Source: Pseudomonas jinjuensis (GTDB lineage: Bacteria > Pseudomonadota > Gammaproteobacteria > Pseudomonadales > Pseudomonadaceae). Taken from it: 64,000 bases of DNA. The position numbers were made by a program, and so were the translations under genes. The stretch spans positions 1-64,000 of the forward strand of contig NZ_FNIJ01000006.1 in assembly GCF_900103845.1 (NCBI RefSeq), given 5' to 3'. Below, piece by piece: positions 37,400-46,571 of the stretch; the first letter of the stretch is position 1, and the number at the start of each line of letters is the position of its first letter. The notes beneath the pieces were generated by a model. The model searched no databases. It had not been told where the DNA came from and saw nothing but the letters and a program-made list of their open reading frames with translations.

Positions 37400-37867
37400 A
37401 TGACCACCGCCGACCTCAATCGCACAATTCTCCCTGACGAGAAGGAGATTGCTGCGGCTGTGGAATCACGTCGCCAGTTGGCAGCATTTCTCTCAACCAA
37501 GCTAGAGACTCAACGCATCGAGCTGGTTGATGAGCAGCAGAAGCGCCAGGTTGTCGAGATGCCAGCATTCGCGCTGCGCTTGCTCGACAATATTCTCAGT
37601 GAGCTGGCCCTGGGAAACGCCGTAAAGGTGGTGCCCATCCATGCGGAACTGACGACCCAGGAAGCGGCTGATCTGCTCAATGTCTCGCGGCCGCACTTGG
37701 TGAAACTGCTCGATGAGGGGGTGATTCCTCACACCAAGACTGGTCGTCACCGCCGGGTCAGGTTCGCGGATCTGATGGCGTACAAGGAGCTGCGAGACCG
37801 TGCTAGCCGTGAAGCCATGGATGAGCTTGCCGCTCAAGCCCAGGAGTTAGGGATGGGGTACGAATGA
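37400..37867 (+). CDS. HTH (excisionase-type) DNA-binding antitoxin of a PIN module
   Basis: The product has 155 residues. The C-terminal half carries a MerR/excisionase-like HTH (about 90-140: LTTQEAADLLNVSRPHLVKL and GRHRRVRFADLMAY). The N-terminal half is helical and probably serves in dimerisation or toxin binding. ATG 37400 has GGAGAAAG before it. It overlaps the PIN gene by four bases (ATGA). This pairing of an excisionase-like HTH protein with a PIN protein is a recurrent but little-studied toxin-antitoxin type. It should repress the shared promoter. Confidence 0.8.
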   Translation: MTTADLNRTILPDEKEIAAAVESRRQLAAFLSTKLETQRIELVDEQQKRQVVEMPAFALRLLDNILSELALGNAVKVVPIHAELTTQEAADLLNVSRPHLVKLLDEGVIPHTKTGRHRRVRFADLMAYKELRDRASREAMDELAAQAQELGMGYE

Positions 37868-38439
37868 GGCATACACCCTTTACTGCCATTTATGATGCGA
37901 ATGTTCTCTACCCTGCCCCTCTTCGTGACTTCTTGATGCATCTTGCTCTGACTGGCGTGTACCGCGCACGCTGGACCGCGCAGATCCATGATGAATGGAA
38001 GCGTAACCTTCTGCTGAATCGAACCGACCTTACTCAGGAGCAGGTCGATCGCACCTCGGCACTGATGGATCGTGCTGTGCCCGACGCACTTGTGACGGGC
38101 TATGAGTCCCTCTGTGCAGGTCTGGACCTTCCCGACGTGGATGATCGTCATGTGCTTGCCGCAGCGATCAAATGTAATGCTTCAGTTATCGTGACCTTCA
38201 ACCTGAGAGACTTCCCCGATTCGGTGCTCGCGCCACTCGAAATCGAGGCGTTGCACCCTGATGATTTCATCGCTGACCTTTGGGATTTGGATCAGGCGGC
38301 AGTCTTAGAGGCTGCGCAGCGCCAACGAGCATCCCTAAGGAACCCGCCCCATACTGCGCGGGAGTACCTCGATAAACTGCTTCAGCAGGAGCTAACCCAG
38401 ACCGAGAGGCTGTTATCGAGCTTCGAATTGGTGATTTGA
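37864..38439 (+). CDS. PIN domain protein, probable RNase toxin
   Basis: This 191-residue PIN-fold protein is longer than classic VapC (about 130). Acidic active-site positions are Asp in AIYDANVLYP at the N-terminus, Glu in IHDEWKRN, Asp-Asp in VDDRHVLAAA and Asp in FNLRDFP. These form the metal site of PIN nucleases. A C-terminal helical extension (about 135-191) contains the Glu-rich LLQQELTQTERLL segment. It overlaps the HTH gene. Toxicity is inferred from the pairing. Confidence 0.82.
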   Translation: MRHTPFTAIYDANVLYPAPLRDFLMHLALTGVYRARWTAQIHDEWKRNLLLNRTDLTQEQVDRTSALMDRAVPDALVTGYESLCAGLDLPDVDDRHVLAAAIKCNASVIVTFNLRDFPDSVLAPLEIEALHPDDFIADLWDLDQAAVLEAAQRQRASLRNPPHTAREYLDKLLQQELTQTERLLSSFELVI

Positions 38440-38841
38440 TCGTTCGTACGGTCGCGGCCAGCACGATGCCAACGTGTCAAACGCACGCTGCTATTGCACA
38501 GGTCGCATGGAAATTCCTGGCAATGCTGCTTTTTCCCTTGGTTTTCAAAGTCAGGGAGGAGCTTGCCGAGGTCTGCATCATTCGGGGACAACTGCTCCGC
38601 TCACGGCAATGGCACGTAAAGCCTGGACCCAGTGCTTCAACCACCAGGCACCAAGATAACGGCCATACCTTGGCGGTTGCGCCCCAGAATCAAATCTAAT
38701 CAGCATACTGGCCCGGATGACGCCCCCGCTGGAGTGCTGTCGAGCACTACCGCAACTCCACCAGAACCGCAGGCACAGGGGAAAGCCTAACGATGACGAG
38801 CCCCCTGCCCTGCGTATTCAGGTGAACGGCTATCGGCGTCT
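38440..38841. other. intergenic, no gene recognised
   Basis: Four hundred bases lie between the PIN gene and the convergent DUF1254 gene. Short frames here show no family resemblance, and no clear terminator hairpin is visible. It may be the right border of the toxin-antitoxin insertion. Confidence 0.5.
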
Positions 38842-40404
38842 CTATTTCACCTCTTCGATTTCACCAGGGCGCCAGGTCTGGTCGAACCAGGGCTCGAGCG
38901 GACCGTACAGCCGGAACAGCGTGTACCAGGCTTTTCCAGGTACGGTCTGGATCCAGTTAGCGTCCTTGCCTTCCGGCGCCTTCGGGCCGAAATACAGGTC
39001 AACGGAGCCGTCTGCGTTGGCGATCAGGTCATCGCGCTTGTTGTTCTTGCTGGGAAATGTCTGTCCTGTTTGCAGCTCGGACCGGGTTTGCGGGTCGTAG
39101 ACCACTATGGACCAGAAATTCTTGGCGGGTGCGTTGGCGGGGATGTTCAGCCTGTAGGTTTTGCTGCCGTCCAGGTAGGCACCCTTCCTGTCAGTCGCCG
39201 CATAGGCGTACTGCGAGCCCGCCCCGACCATCTTCAACACCATGGCCGGGGTGTTGACGGTGGCCTGGTAGAAGAACAGCGTCCGCGCATCCAGATTGCG
39301 GCCGCCCATGCCTTTGTCTGATAGCCACTGATAATCGCCGCCGATGAATGCATGCGTCCATGCACTACCCGGATAGAGAGGGGCGTCTTTAAAGCGCGGC
39401 CGGAAGCTGATTGCCCGGGCGGTCGCGTTGCCGATGGCGACCGCCTCGGTGAGGATCTTCCGCATCCGCGCGTCCGGTGCGAAGGGTTCACCCTTCTCGA
39501 TGCCGATAGCGGCGAACAGCCCACGGAGTTCCGGGTCAAGCATCGACACCGGCTCGCGATCGATCACGGTATGCAGCTCTTCGTAGAACTTGAGGTTGTT
39601 GGCGTGGATGGTGTTGAAGAATTTCCGCGAGGCGCTGACAAACTCCATCTTCGGAGGATTGCCCTTGCTGGACAACGGATAGACCTTTACTCCGCTTTCG
39701 AACATCTTGGTTGCGGCATCGGGTTTGCCGTCCACCAGGAAGCCGCGCAGGATCAGCCAGTTGACGTAACTGGTCGACCTGGAAACGAAGTATTTCTCAC
39801 CTTCGACGACAGCTTCCATACCACCCACTGGCGGATCGAGATCCCCCTTATAGTCCGGTGGCAGGATCAGGTACTTACCCCCCTTGCCGCGGTCAGGGCC
39901 GGGGGCGCCCATGTCCGTTACGAAGCGGAAGTACGCGTCGTTGACAGTCCCAGGGCCCGACCCTGGTGGAATCTCGACAACGGTTGCGCCGTCCTTCTCG
40001 AGATTCAGGAACACCGACAAATAGACCGTGTCGGTGTTGCCGGTCAGCATCAGAGGAGCCGAATCCAGCAACTTGTCCATGATGAGTGCCTTGTTCGAGG
40101 CATCCACCCCCATGCTGAGGTGACCCAGGCGCAGCCCTTCAATGGAGGTGGCGGGGATACCATTGAGGAAGGTCTCCACGCCTCGCATGAGGTCGAGGTT
40201 GTCATACAGCGCCTCGACCGTCGCCGCATCCGGCATTCCGTCGAAGAAACGCAATGTGCCCAGTCGGGTTTCGACGGAGTCCGGGGTCATGACCTTGTCG
40301 GGAATCCGGTAGTTGTAACCCGGTGTCTTGTCCTGCGCTACGGCAACTGATCCGCAACTCAGCATGGCCAACGCGGCCAGGCACATCCTGTATTTGGGCG
40401 TCAT
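38842..40404 (-). CDS. DUF1254/DUF1214 domain exported protein
   Basis: This 520-residue secreted protein has a signal peptide (about 1-23, ending AVAQ). The N-terminal DUF1254 domain contains the stretch NTDTVYLSVFLNLEKDG, and the C-terminal DUF1214 domain contains NFWSIVVYDPQTRSELQ and NADGSVDLYFGP. The family is of unknown biochemical role and common in envelope and hydrophobic-compound loci. A truncated DUF3313 gene lies just upstream on the same strand, mirroring the intact pair at 41.0-43.2 kb. Confidence 0.87.
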   Translation of the reverse strand: MTPKYRMCLAALAMLSCGSVAVAQDKTPGYNYRIPDKVMTPDSVETRLGTLRFFDGMPDAATVEALYDNLDLMRGVETFLNGIPATSIEGLRLGHLSMGVDASNKALIMDKLLDSAPLMLTGNTDTVYLSVFLNLEKDGATVVEIPPGSGPGTVNDAYFRFVTDMGAPGPDRGKGGKYLILPPDYKGDLDPPVGGMEAVVEGEKYFVSRSTSYVNWLILRGFLVDGKPDAATKMFESGVKVYPLSSKGNPPKMEFVSASRKFFNTIHANNLKFYEELHTVIDREPVSMLDPELRGLFAAIGIEKGEPFAPDARMRKILTEAVAIGNATARAISFRPRFKDAPLYPGSAWTHAFIGGDYQWLSDKGMGGRNLDARTLFFYQATVNTPAMVLKMVGAGSQYAYAATDRKGAYLDGSKTYRLNIPANAPAKNFWSIVVYDPQTRSELQTGQTFPSKNNKRDDLIANADGSVDLYFGPKAPEGKDANWIQTVPGKAWYTLFRLYGPLEPWFDQTWRPGEIEEVK

Positions 40405-40528
40405 CGGAACTCGCTCTCTTTATTCGCTTGGCTATCTGACAGGGCACGCTGAGACGGCTCAGCGGCACTACGTTATATGGGCGTCACACAATCGGTGCAG
40501 CCCCTGACCGGGGCCAGTCTTCCCCCCT

Positions 40529-40717
40529 TCAAGACCTCAAAACCTCGGTGGTGAGCTCATCAATGAGAGGCTTGAGATCAGCACTGTCGTTGAACAGCGT
40601 CTTCCCAAAGCCCTTGCGCACGACGCGCAGCACGGCCTTGCCAGCGCTGGTGTCGATCAGTTCCCCTTCCATATACAACTCGGCATCCTCGTCGCGCTCA
40701 CTAGCGGCAGCCACCGG
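40529..40717 (-). pseudogene. C-terminal remnant of a DUF3313 lipoprotein gene
   Basis: The last 60 or so codons (AELYMEGELIDTSAGKAVLR, GFGKTLFNDSADLKP) closely match the C-terminus of the intact lipoprotein at 42506-43168. The upstream two thirds are missing, and the frame runs into unrelated sequence. It lies upstream of the first DUF1254 gene exactly where a partner gene would be. Confidence 0.8.
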
Positions 40718-40960
40718 CAAAGCGCGACAGCATTCTGCAAAACATAAAAAGCCATGGCTCAGGTTCCACCCCCAGCAACGAGGGGGCATGACGTTGAACA
40801 AGACGGGAAAGCAACCAGAGCTCAGGCCTCGGGGCGCCGACGCTGTACTAGGATGAGGCCATGACATATCGGCCGCGTGGTATCTGGGAGTGCCGAAGGT
40901 GAGACAAGGGGATTACCGCCCCCTCCGAATCAGGCTTGCGAACAATGAGTAGCCCAATGG

Positions 40961-40985
40961 GCCCCAATGCCAACTGCATTGGGGC
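40961..40985 (-). terminator. hairpin after the second DUF1254 gene
   Basis: The perfect 10-bp arms GCCCCAATGC/GCATTGGGGC are separated by 5 bases, 15 bases past the stop codon. A U-tract is lacking, so termination may be partial. Confidence 0.55.
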
Positions 40986-41000
40986 ATCTCACCAAGGCAG

Positions 41001-42410
41001 CTAATTGACGCGGACGATCTGCGGCGGAGTCCAGCTACCATCCAGGATCGAGGGGTTGCCCTCCTTCGGCCAGTACATTCGCATCATTGGCAGGAAATCA
41101 CCTTGAGGTGCCGGCAGCCAGTTGGCCTCCTTGTCCTTGCCGGGAGACTGGTGTTGGAAGTACAGCGTAAGCGAGCCGTCGGCGTTGTATTGCAGATCGT
41201 TGCGCGCGCTGACGGTGAACTTGCTGAGCGGGTTCGGCACGAACCACCAACCTTTGTCGATCTCATACATGGTGATGGACCAGAAGCCGTTCGCCGGGGG
41301 CGTCTGCCCCTTGGGGAACGTCAGGGTGTACTTGTTTGCGCCGTTGAGTTTCTGTCCGTCGCTGTCCACCTCGGTGTAGGGATACACCGCGTCCCTCTCC
41401 ACGTTTGCGGGCCAGCCGAAGGCTGCGACTACGGCACGCTTCATATAGTCAGTGCCGTATACACCAAGCCCCTTGGTGTAGGTCCAGCCGTTGACCTTGT
41501 GTCCCAGGGTGCCTTGGTTGGCCCCGATCTCCTTCAGGGCGACCTCTGGCAGGTCGCTCAACTTCGCTTGCAGCGCCGAGTCCAGGTTGCCGAGTTTGAA
41601 CGGCTTGCAGGGTTCGATGCCAAGCTTGGCCATGCGGACCAGGATAGCGCCGTCCTCAGCGGCGGGAGGCGCCGCTTCACACATCAGTTCGGCGAGCTTG
41701 TTGAAATAGGTCTCGGTACTCATGCCGAGAATGACTTCCTGCGGTTTGGCCGTCATGCTGAAGCCCGGATTCGGATCCACTGCTGGAGCCTTGGGCGTAT
41801 AGGGTTTACCCCAGGCCGACAGCGGGGTGAGCTTCAATTGCGCCTGTAAGGCATTGACGGTCGCGTAATCCTTGTCGGTGCCGTTGGCGTAGGTGCGCCC
41901 CAGAATCAACATCTTTCGGGTGGCGGATTTGATCTGCTTCATACCCTCGGGCACCTTGCCCTCCCAGCCCGGCCCGGTCAGCAGATAGTTGGCCGCAGCG
42001 CCGCCTGCGGTGCGCGCCCCAGGCGAGTCGAAGATGGTCATCCACAGGTTGTACATCGGCATCAGGTAATAACGATCGCCCATGTCGGGATGACTGAATA
42101 CCTGCGGCTCGCTCAGATCCGCCCAAGCAATCGAGTAGAGCGTGTCGGCATTCGGTGCCGACACGCCGCGGTACCCCGCCGGCGGATAACGCTTGACGTT
42201 GAAGAACTGCCCCATGGGGGCATGTTCGTTGTCCACCTTGTCTACGTTGGTCATCTGCACACGGGTGACCTCGGTAGTCATCAACGAATAGCCGTAGACG
42301 TAGGCGTCCTTGGCAATCTGCAGGAGTTCGTCCTGATCGGCAGCCGATGCATGGCCGGCTAGCCCCTGGCTGATAGCGGCAGCCAGCATGGCTGTAGATG
42401 CAATTTTCAT
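41001..42410 (-). CDS. DUF1254/DUF1214 domain exported protein
   Basis: This 469-residue secreted protein has a signal peptide (about 1-23, ending GHASA). DUF1254 is marked by AYVYGYSLMTTEVTRVQM and NADTLYSIAWADLSEP. DUF1214 is marked by NGFWSITMYEIDKGWWFV and NADGSLTLYFQHQSP. The second ATG (42410) is chosen because AAGGAG lies seven bases before it, whereas the first ATG is only one base away from that site. It shares architecture with the 38842 protein but is quite divergent. It sits downstream of the DUF3313 lipoprotein in a probable operon. Confidence 0.87.
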   Translation of the reverse strand: MKIASTAMLAAAISQGLAGHASAADQDELLQIAKDAYVYGYSLMTTEVTRVQMTNVDKVDNEHAPMGQFFNVKRYPPAGYRGVSAPNADTLYSIAWADLSEPQVFSHPDMGDRYYLMPMYNLWMTIFDSPGARTAGGAAANYLLTGPGWEGKVPEGMKQIKSATRKMLILGRTYANGTDKDYATVNALQAQLKLTPLSAWGKPYTPKAPAVDPNPGFSMTAKPQEVILGMSTETYFNKLAELMCEAAPPAAEDGAILVRMAKLGIEPCKPFKLGNLDSALQAKLSDLPEVALKEIGANQGTLGHKVNGWTYTKGLGVYGTDYMKRAVVAAFGWPANVERDAVYPYTEVDSDGQKLNGANKYTLTFPKGQTPPANGFWSITMYEIDKGWWFVPNPLSKFTVSARNDLQYNADGSLTLYFQHQSPGKDKEANWLPAPQGDFLPMMRMYWPKEGNPSILDGSWTPPQIVRVN

Positions 42411-42505
42411 ATGCATTCTCCTTGGCTATGAGACGGTTTTTGCGCACAGGAACACAGCGCGGTCTGGATATCGAATCACTTACTCGCGCACAGTCCCCTG
42501 CAGGG

Positions 42506-43168
42506 CTAACGGAACTTCAAAACGTCGGTGGTGAGTTCGTCGACAACCGGCTTGAGATCGGCGAATCCAATAGCCTGGCGGTCATTGCTCAGCGTCTTCC
42601 CAAAGCCCTTGCGCACGACGCGCATCACGGCCTTGCCGGTGCTGGTGTCGATCAGCTCCCCTTCCAGGTACAACTCGGTATCCTGGTCGCGCTCGCCGGT
42701 GGCGGCCATGGTGCCGGCCACCACCAGAGCGATGGGGATGACCTCATAGGGCTTGAGCCCCTCGGTGTTGGCACTGACGCCGGTAATGGCCCCGCGAAAC
42801 TCGAGGGTGCGAGGCCCGGTGGAGAAGCCCACCAGTTGGAACCTGCTGGACAACGCCTCGCCCAGGCGCGCGTTGGCGTACTTCAACAGTTCGTCGTAGG
42901 TCTGCTGCCCAATGCGATCTGTCGTTTGCGGGGTGGGGTAAAAGCGCAGCGGCTGAAAGATCAGCTTGTCGTAGTTGGCCACATTGAACGCGGGATCCAC
43001 CCAGCGCAGGGCCTTCTGGCCGCTGGCGGTTTCGACGGTTTTCAACCCGTCGTAGCTGGGAAGAAACCCTGAATACTGCTCCTGGCTGACCGTTTTGCTG
43101 GTGCAGCCATTCAGTAGTACTGCGGCAGCCACGAGGCTGCCTGCCATCAGGGTCCTGGTCTTCATCAT
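42506..43168 (-). CDS. DUF3313 family lipoprotein
   Basis: This 220-residue envelope lipoprotein has a signal peptide with lipobox LLNGC, making Cys the lipidated residue (about residue 22). Asp is absent at +2 (CTSK), so outer-membrane sorting is expected. The remainder matches DUF3313, a family of predicted outer-membrane lipoproteins of unknown function. ATG 43168 lies closest to AAGGAG; the next ATG codon is an alternative. It stands between a FadL-like porin and a DUF1254 gene, all on the minus strand. Confidence 0.85.
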   Translation of the reverse strand: MMKTRTLMAGSLVAAAVLLNGCTSKTVSQEQYSGFLPSYDGLKTVETASGQKALRWVDPAFNVANYDKLIFQPLRFYPTPQTTDRIGQQTYDELLKYANARLGEALSSRFQLVGFSTGPRTLEFRGAITGVSANTEGLKPYEVIPIALVVAGTMAATGERDQDTELYLEGELIDTSTGKAVMRVVRKGFGKTLSNDRQAIGFADLKPVVDELTTDVLKFR

Positions 43169-43265
43169 GATCGTGCTCTCTCCTTGTTGGACATTAGATT
43201 CTACGAGTCCCTGTACATGCATGCGTTGTGCATCCAACCGCGTCACGGACCACCACTCACAACAC

Positions 43266-44552
43266 TCAGAAGCGCCAGGTAGCGCTGGCACTGAGCGCCT
43301 GGATCCAGGCATTGTCGAATTCGCCGGAGACCCGCTGGGGGTCATTCACGGGAAGCGACTTCTCCTGGCTGATCTCCATGTCCCCGAGCCAGACCATTTC
43401 ATAGCTCAGGTTCATCTCGGTCTGGGCATCCAATGCATAGGTCAGGCCCGTGCCGATGCGCCAGGTTTCGGCCATCGGCACCGTGAGCGTGCGATCCTCG
43501 TCATCCACCGGCGAGCTGTCGTAGCCCACGCCGAAACTCCACATCCACCGTGGATCGAACCGGTACTGGGTGCCGACAGAGAGATGCCAGGTATCGTGAT
43601 AATTCGCCTCAAGCGTTGCTGAGCGAGGCTGATTGCTGTCCAGATCGACGCCCACCTCACCAAACCTGGACCAGTCTTGCCAATTGGCACTGGCCAGGAG
43701 TGCCCACTGCTCATCGAGCTGGTGGTAGAGGCTGAAGGTCAGGGTTTGTGGCACATGCATATCGATGCGGGTGGCGGCATCGAGCAGCCCGCGATCGCGC
43801 AGCAAGCGCGTCGTCACGGGGCCGACACCCTGAAGGTCCAGGCCATCCTCGAACTCGATGTCGATCTCGCTCGTATAGCTCAGGCCCAATCGCGTCCCGG
43901 GAGCAGGGGCATAGACAACCCCCAGATTGCCGCCATAGCCCCAGTCATGATCCTGGTATTTCAACTGGCCGTCCGGGCGCTGGAGCAGTCCCAGCGGATC
44001 GTTGTTCACGGCCAACTGGGTATCCAGCGTGGCATAGAAAGCACGCAGGCCAACGCCGAATGCCCACTGCTCGTTGAGGCGATAGGCCAGTGCCGGCATG
44101 AGCGACATACCGAGCAATTCGCCGTTCTGCAGGAAGTAGCGGCCGCTCCAGTCATTCTCATAATTGAGATTGAGGCCGAAGTCACCGTAGCTGGCAAACC
44201 CGACCGACCAGCCATCGCCGATTTCCCGGGTCACGAACAAGCTCCCGCCTGGGGACCACTCCATCGCGTTGCCGCTGTCTCCCCCTGCGACGTTGGTGTT
44301 TGCGTCCAACTCGAAGTCCAGGTTGCTGTGCAGCACCTGGGCGCCAGCGGTGATCTGCGTACCGGGCAACCAGGCCATACCCGCCACGTTGCTGGCGAGG
44401 GTGGCAGGCCCCTGGGCTCTGGCTGCGGCTCCCGCATTGGCCAGCCCCACGTTGTCCGTGCCGATCTCATAGAGCATCAGGCCTCCGGCCAGCAATTGAC
44501 CGGGCAACACCATGAGGGCGGCTGAAACTGCCATGTAAAGACGTGGAGTCAT
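43266..44552 (-). CDS. FadL-like outer-membrane transport protein
   Basis: This 428-residue beta-barrel has a signal peptide (to about residue 24, ending QLLA). The FadL N-terminal hatch-type sequence GLANAGAAARAQGPATLASN follows, although the usual NPAG is changed to NVAG. The protein ends in an aromatic WRF, as barrel proteins do. FadL proteins admit long-chain fatty acids, alkanes, toluene or other hydrophobic molecules. It is divergent from the AraC regulator, which may control it. ATG 44552 follows AAGG-rich sequence. Confidence 0.87.
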   Translation of the reverse strand: MTPRLYMAVSAALMVLPGQLLAGGLMLYEIGTDNVGLANAGAAARAQGPATLASNVAGMAWLPGTQITAGAQVLHSNLDFELDANTNVAGGDSGNAMEWSPGGSLFVTREIGDGWSVGFASYGDFGLNLNYENDWSGRYFLQNGELLGMSLMPALAYRLNEQWAFGVGLRAFYATLDTQLAVNNDPLGLLQRPDGQLKYQDHDWGYGGNLGVVYAPAPGTRLGLSYTSEIDIEFEDGLDLQGVGPVTTRLLRDRGLLDAATRIDMHVPQTLTFSLYHQLDEQWALLASANWQDWSRFGEVGVDLDSNQPRSATLEANYHDTWHLSVGTQYRFDPRWMWSFGVGYDSSPVDDEDRTLTVPMAETWRIGTGLTYALDAQTEMNLSYEMVWLGDMEISQEKSLPVNDPQRVSGEFDNAWIQALSASATWRF

Positions 44553-45092
44553 CCTTTTATCCTTGTTTGCGATACGTGCAGCGATGCGCCTCTCCTGCTT
44601 CACCAACTCGATGTCACCTGGTGGCCAGGACGTGTCGAAGTCAGCCTATAGCGGGTTGAAGAGACGCAAGATAGGTATATAGCTGGTCAGAAATCCGGCG
44701 TTGAACAATCCGAGTTTCCTGTGAGTGAGGCTCCAGTCCGATTCGGCGTGCGCAACTGACCCTTCTGCGCTACCCGTAGCCCCGTCACTCGTACGAACTC
44801 CCCTTTTGGAAATATGGGGACAGTACGTACCCCTCTGCCAACGTAGTGCAACTGAGCCGTTATCGTAGCAACCGCCTGTTCCTGGCGCTGGTCAAAAGCA
44901 CATTCCGTCTTGATTCGAGGGGTGCCGTGCATATGGCAACTAGCCGCCATATTCTTTCGCCGGGGGAAAGACCCCGTCTACCATTCGAGTGCAAACTTTG
45001 CCCGAATTGTGAAAGGGTTTGCGTAACACGTGATTCGCACCGGAGGTTGCCATCCGGTTGCAGACGACAGCGTCAGGTCGCTGGGGACACCA
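44553..45092. promoter_or_regulatory. divergent control region between fadL-like and araC-like genes
   Basis: There is no credible gene in 540 bases. The stretch should hold promoters for both divergent genes and the operators of the AraC protein. An imperfect palindrome centred on TACGTA within GGGGACAGTACGTACCCC is the most striking element, at about 44816-44833. Confidence 0.45.
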
Positions 45093-46115
45093 ATGGATAC
45101 TCAGATAGAAAGGAAACCACTCGATCGATTTGCGGTCATCCGGACCGACGACGTCGAAGAGATGAGAGTGGCGGCCAGCCCATTTTACGGTGAGCTGTAT
45201 TTTTCCGTCGCCGATGACTACAGAGACTTTCGCGCCCGAGCCAACCATTGCCAGCTCAACGATATGGCAATCTCCTATGTGAGTTTTGGGAGCGCAGTCG
45301 ATCAGGCCTATTACCCTGACACTTCGGCCAGCTACGCCGTACCGATTGCCATTGCCGGAACCGGCTGGGGCAAAACGCGGGGCCAAAAGGTGAGTCTTGC
45401 CGGACGACAAGGCTTGATTGCATCACCGGGTGGGCGAACCGAGTTGCACTCCGATCCCGACTTCGAGGAGATCGCAGTCTTGCTGGACGCCTCTGTAGTA
45501 GAGCGAAAGCTCGCCTGCCTGGTCGGCGCTGAAGTCAACGGGGGCGTCATCTTCGACCCGGCCTTCGACTTCGAAAATCCGGTCGGCCGACAATGGTGGC
45601 GGCTGTTGTGCTTTCTCATCGGGGAGGCCGAGGCGTGCGAGGTCGGCATTCCGCTGACCTCATTGAGTGAGATTGAGCAGGCGCTGATCGTCATGTTCCT
45701 CAAGGCCAGCCGCCATAGTCTCAGTCACTTGTTGAATGGTCCGCACCGCGATGTCGCACCCAGAACAGTCCGGCTTGCGGAAGAGTACATCGAGGCTCAC
45801 TGGGACCAGCCCATCACAGTGGAACGCCTGGCGCAGCTTACCAATGTCAGCGTGCGCAGCTTGTTTCATTCCTTCAAGAAGAATCGCGGTTACTCTCCGA
45901 TGGGCTTCGTGAAGCAAGTGCGCCTTCGCCACGCACGCCAGATGCTATTGAGCGGCCAACCGGGGACGACCGTCGCGGCGGTCGCCTATAAATGCGGATT
46001 CGGCAATCTTGGCAATTTCGCAATGGACTATCGCAGAGCGTTCGGTGAACTTCCGTCGAGTACAGTGAAGTCCGCATGGAATTCGACAACCCCAACCGAG
46101 CAAGCTGCGCGCTGA
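45093..46115 (+). CDS. AraC family transcriptional regulator
   Basis: This 340-residue regulator has an N-terminal AraC_binding_2-type sensor domain (about 30-200) and a C-terminal double HTH (about 235-335). The latter has the usual ITVERLAQLTNVSVRSLF and AVAYKCGFGNLGNFAMDYR motifs. ATG 45093 follows GGGGAC; an open frame from 45030 adds no family sequence. XylS/FeaR-like members of this type activate catabolic operons in response to small aromatic or other organic effectors. The divergent FadL/DUF3313/DUF1254 operon is its likely target. Confidence 0.88.
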   Translation: MDTQIERKPLDRFAVIRTDDVEEMRVAASPFYGELYFSVADDYRDFRARANHCQLNDMAISYVSFGSAVDQAYYPDTSASYAVPIAIAGTGWGKTRGQKVSLAGRQGLIASPGGRTELHSDPDFEEIAVLLDASVVERKLACLVGAEVNGGVIFDPAFDFENPVGRQWWRLLCFLIGEAEACEVGIPLTSLSEIEQALIVMFLKASRHSLSHLLNGPHRDVAPRTVRLAEEYIEAHWDQPITVERLAQLTNVSVRSLFHSFKKNRGYSPMGFVKQVRLRHARQMLLSGQPGTTVAAVAYKCGFGNLGNFAMDYRRAFGELPSSTVKSAWNSTTPTEQAAR

Positions 46116-46346
46116 GCCCTCCCCCCTGCGTTCCAGAAGACATTGCAATCTGCACTTGCGGAAACATCTCCGGCGGCACTCGCGCGCCGGATGCGTGCGT
46201 CCCTAGTCCCCCTCGGCGTGGGGGGGTTCAAAAAACACCCGCTCTCTATCTTTAAGTCCAGTCAACAGGTGCTGGATTCGACTCCACCCGGCGCGGCGAG
46301 CCGCACCTGCTGAGCTCAGACATTGCTCGAACAGCAGGTGAAGAAG

Positions 46347-46508
46347 ATGAAAACGACAATCGTGCTATCGGCCGTCGCCTCACTGGTCGTGATCGCCACT
46401 TTCCTCGGCGCCGCGTGGATACCGTCCCGGCAAATTGCCGCGAATGAATGCCAGGCGAACCGAATTGCCTGCTTTCCGCCCGCAGTGAGTTTCGCGTCCC
46501 TGCACTGA
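46347..46508 (+). CDS. putative small membrane or secreted peptide
   Basis: The 53-residue frame has a single hydrophobic segment (about 4-25) followed by a short polar tail with two Cys. AGGTGAAGAAG precedes the ATG. I recognise no family. It could be a genuine small exported protein or chance, and its support is only the start site and the hydrophobic profile. Confidence 0.3.
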   Translation: MKTTIVLSAVASLVVIATFLGAAWIPSRQIAANECQANRIACFPPAVSFASLH

Positions 46509-46571
46509 AACCCGCATCGCTCCCCTGCCCCGTATTCCTTCAACAGCAGCAAGAACAAGAGAACACACGAA

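Noticed and set aside
44687..44950. 87-codon minus-strand frame in the fadL/araC gap
   Set aside because: It has no family resemblance or ribosome site and lies across the expected operator region.
46266..46309. CAGGTGC/GCACCTG inverted repeat as the element's attachment site
   Set aside because: It is only a 7-bp repeat, without a second copy at the element's other end inside the window. It lies 540 bases from the proposed breakpoint.
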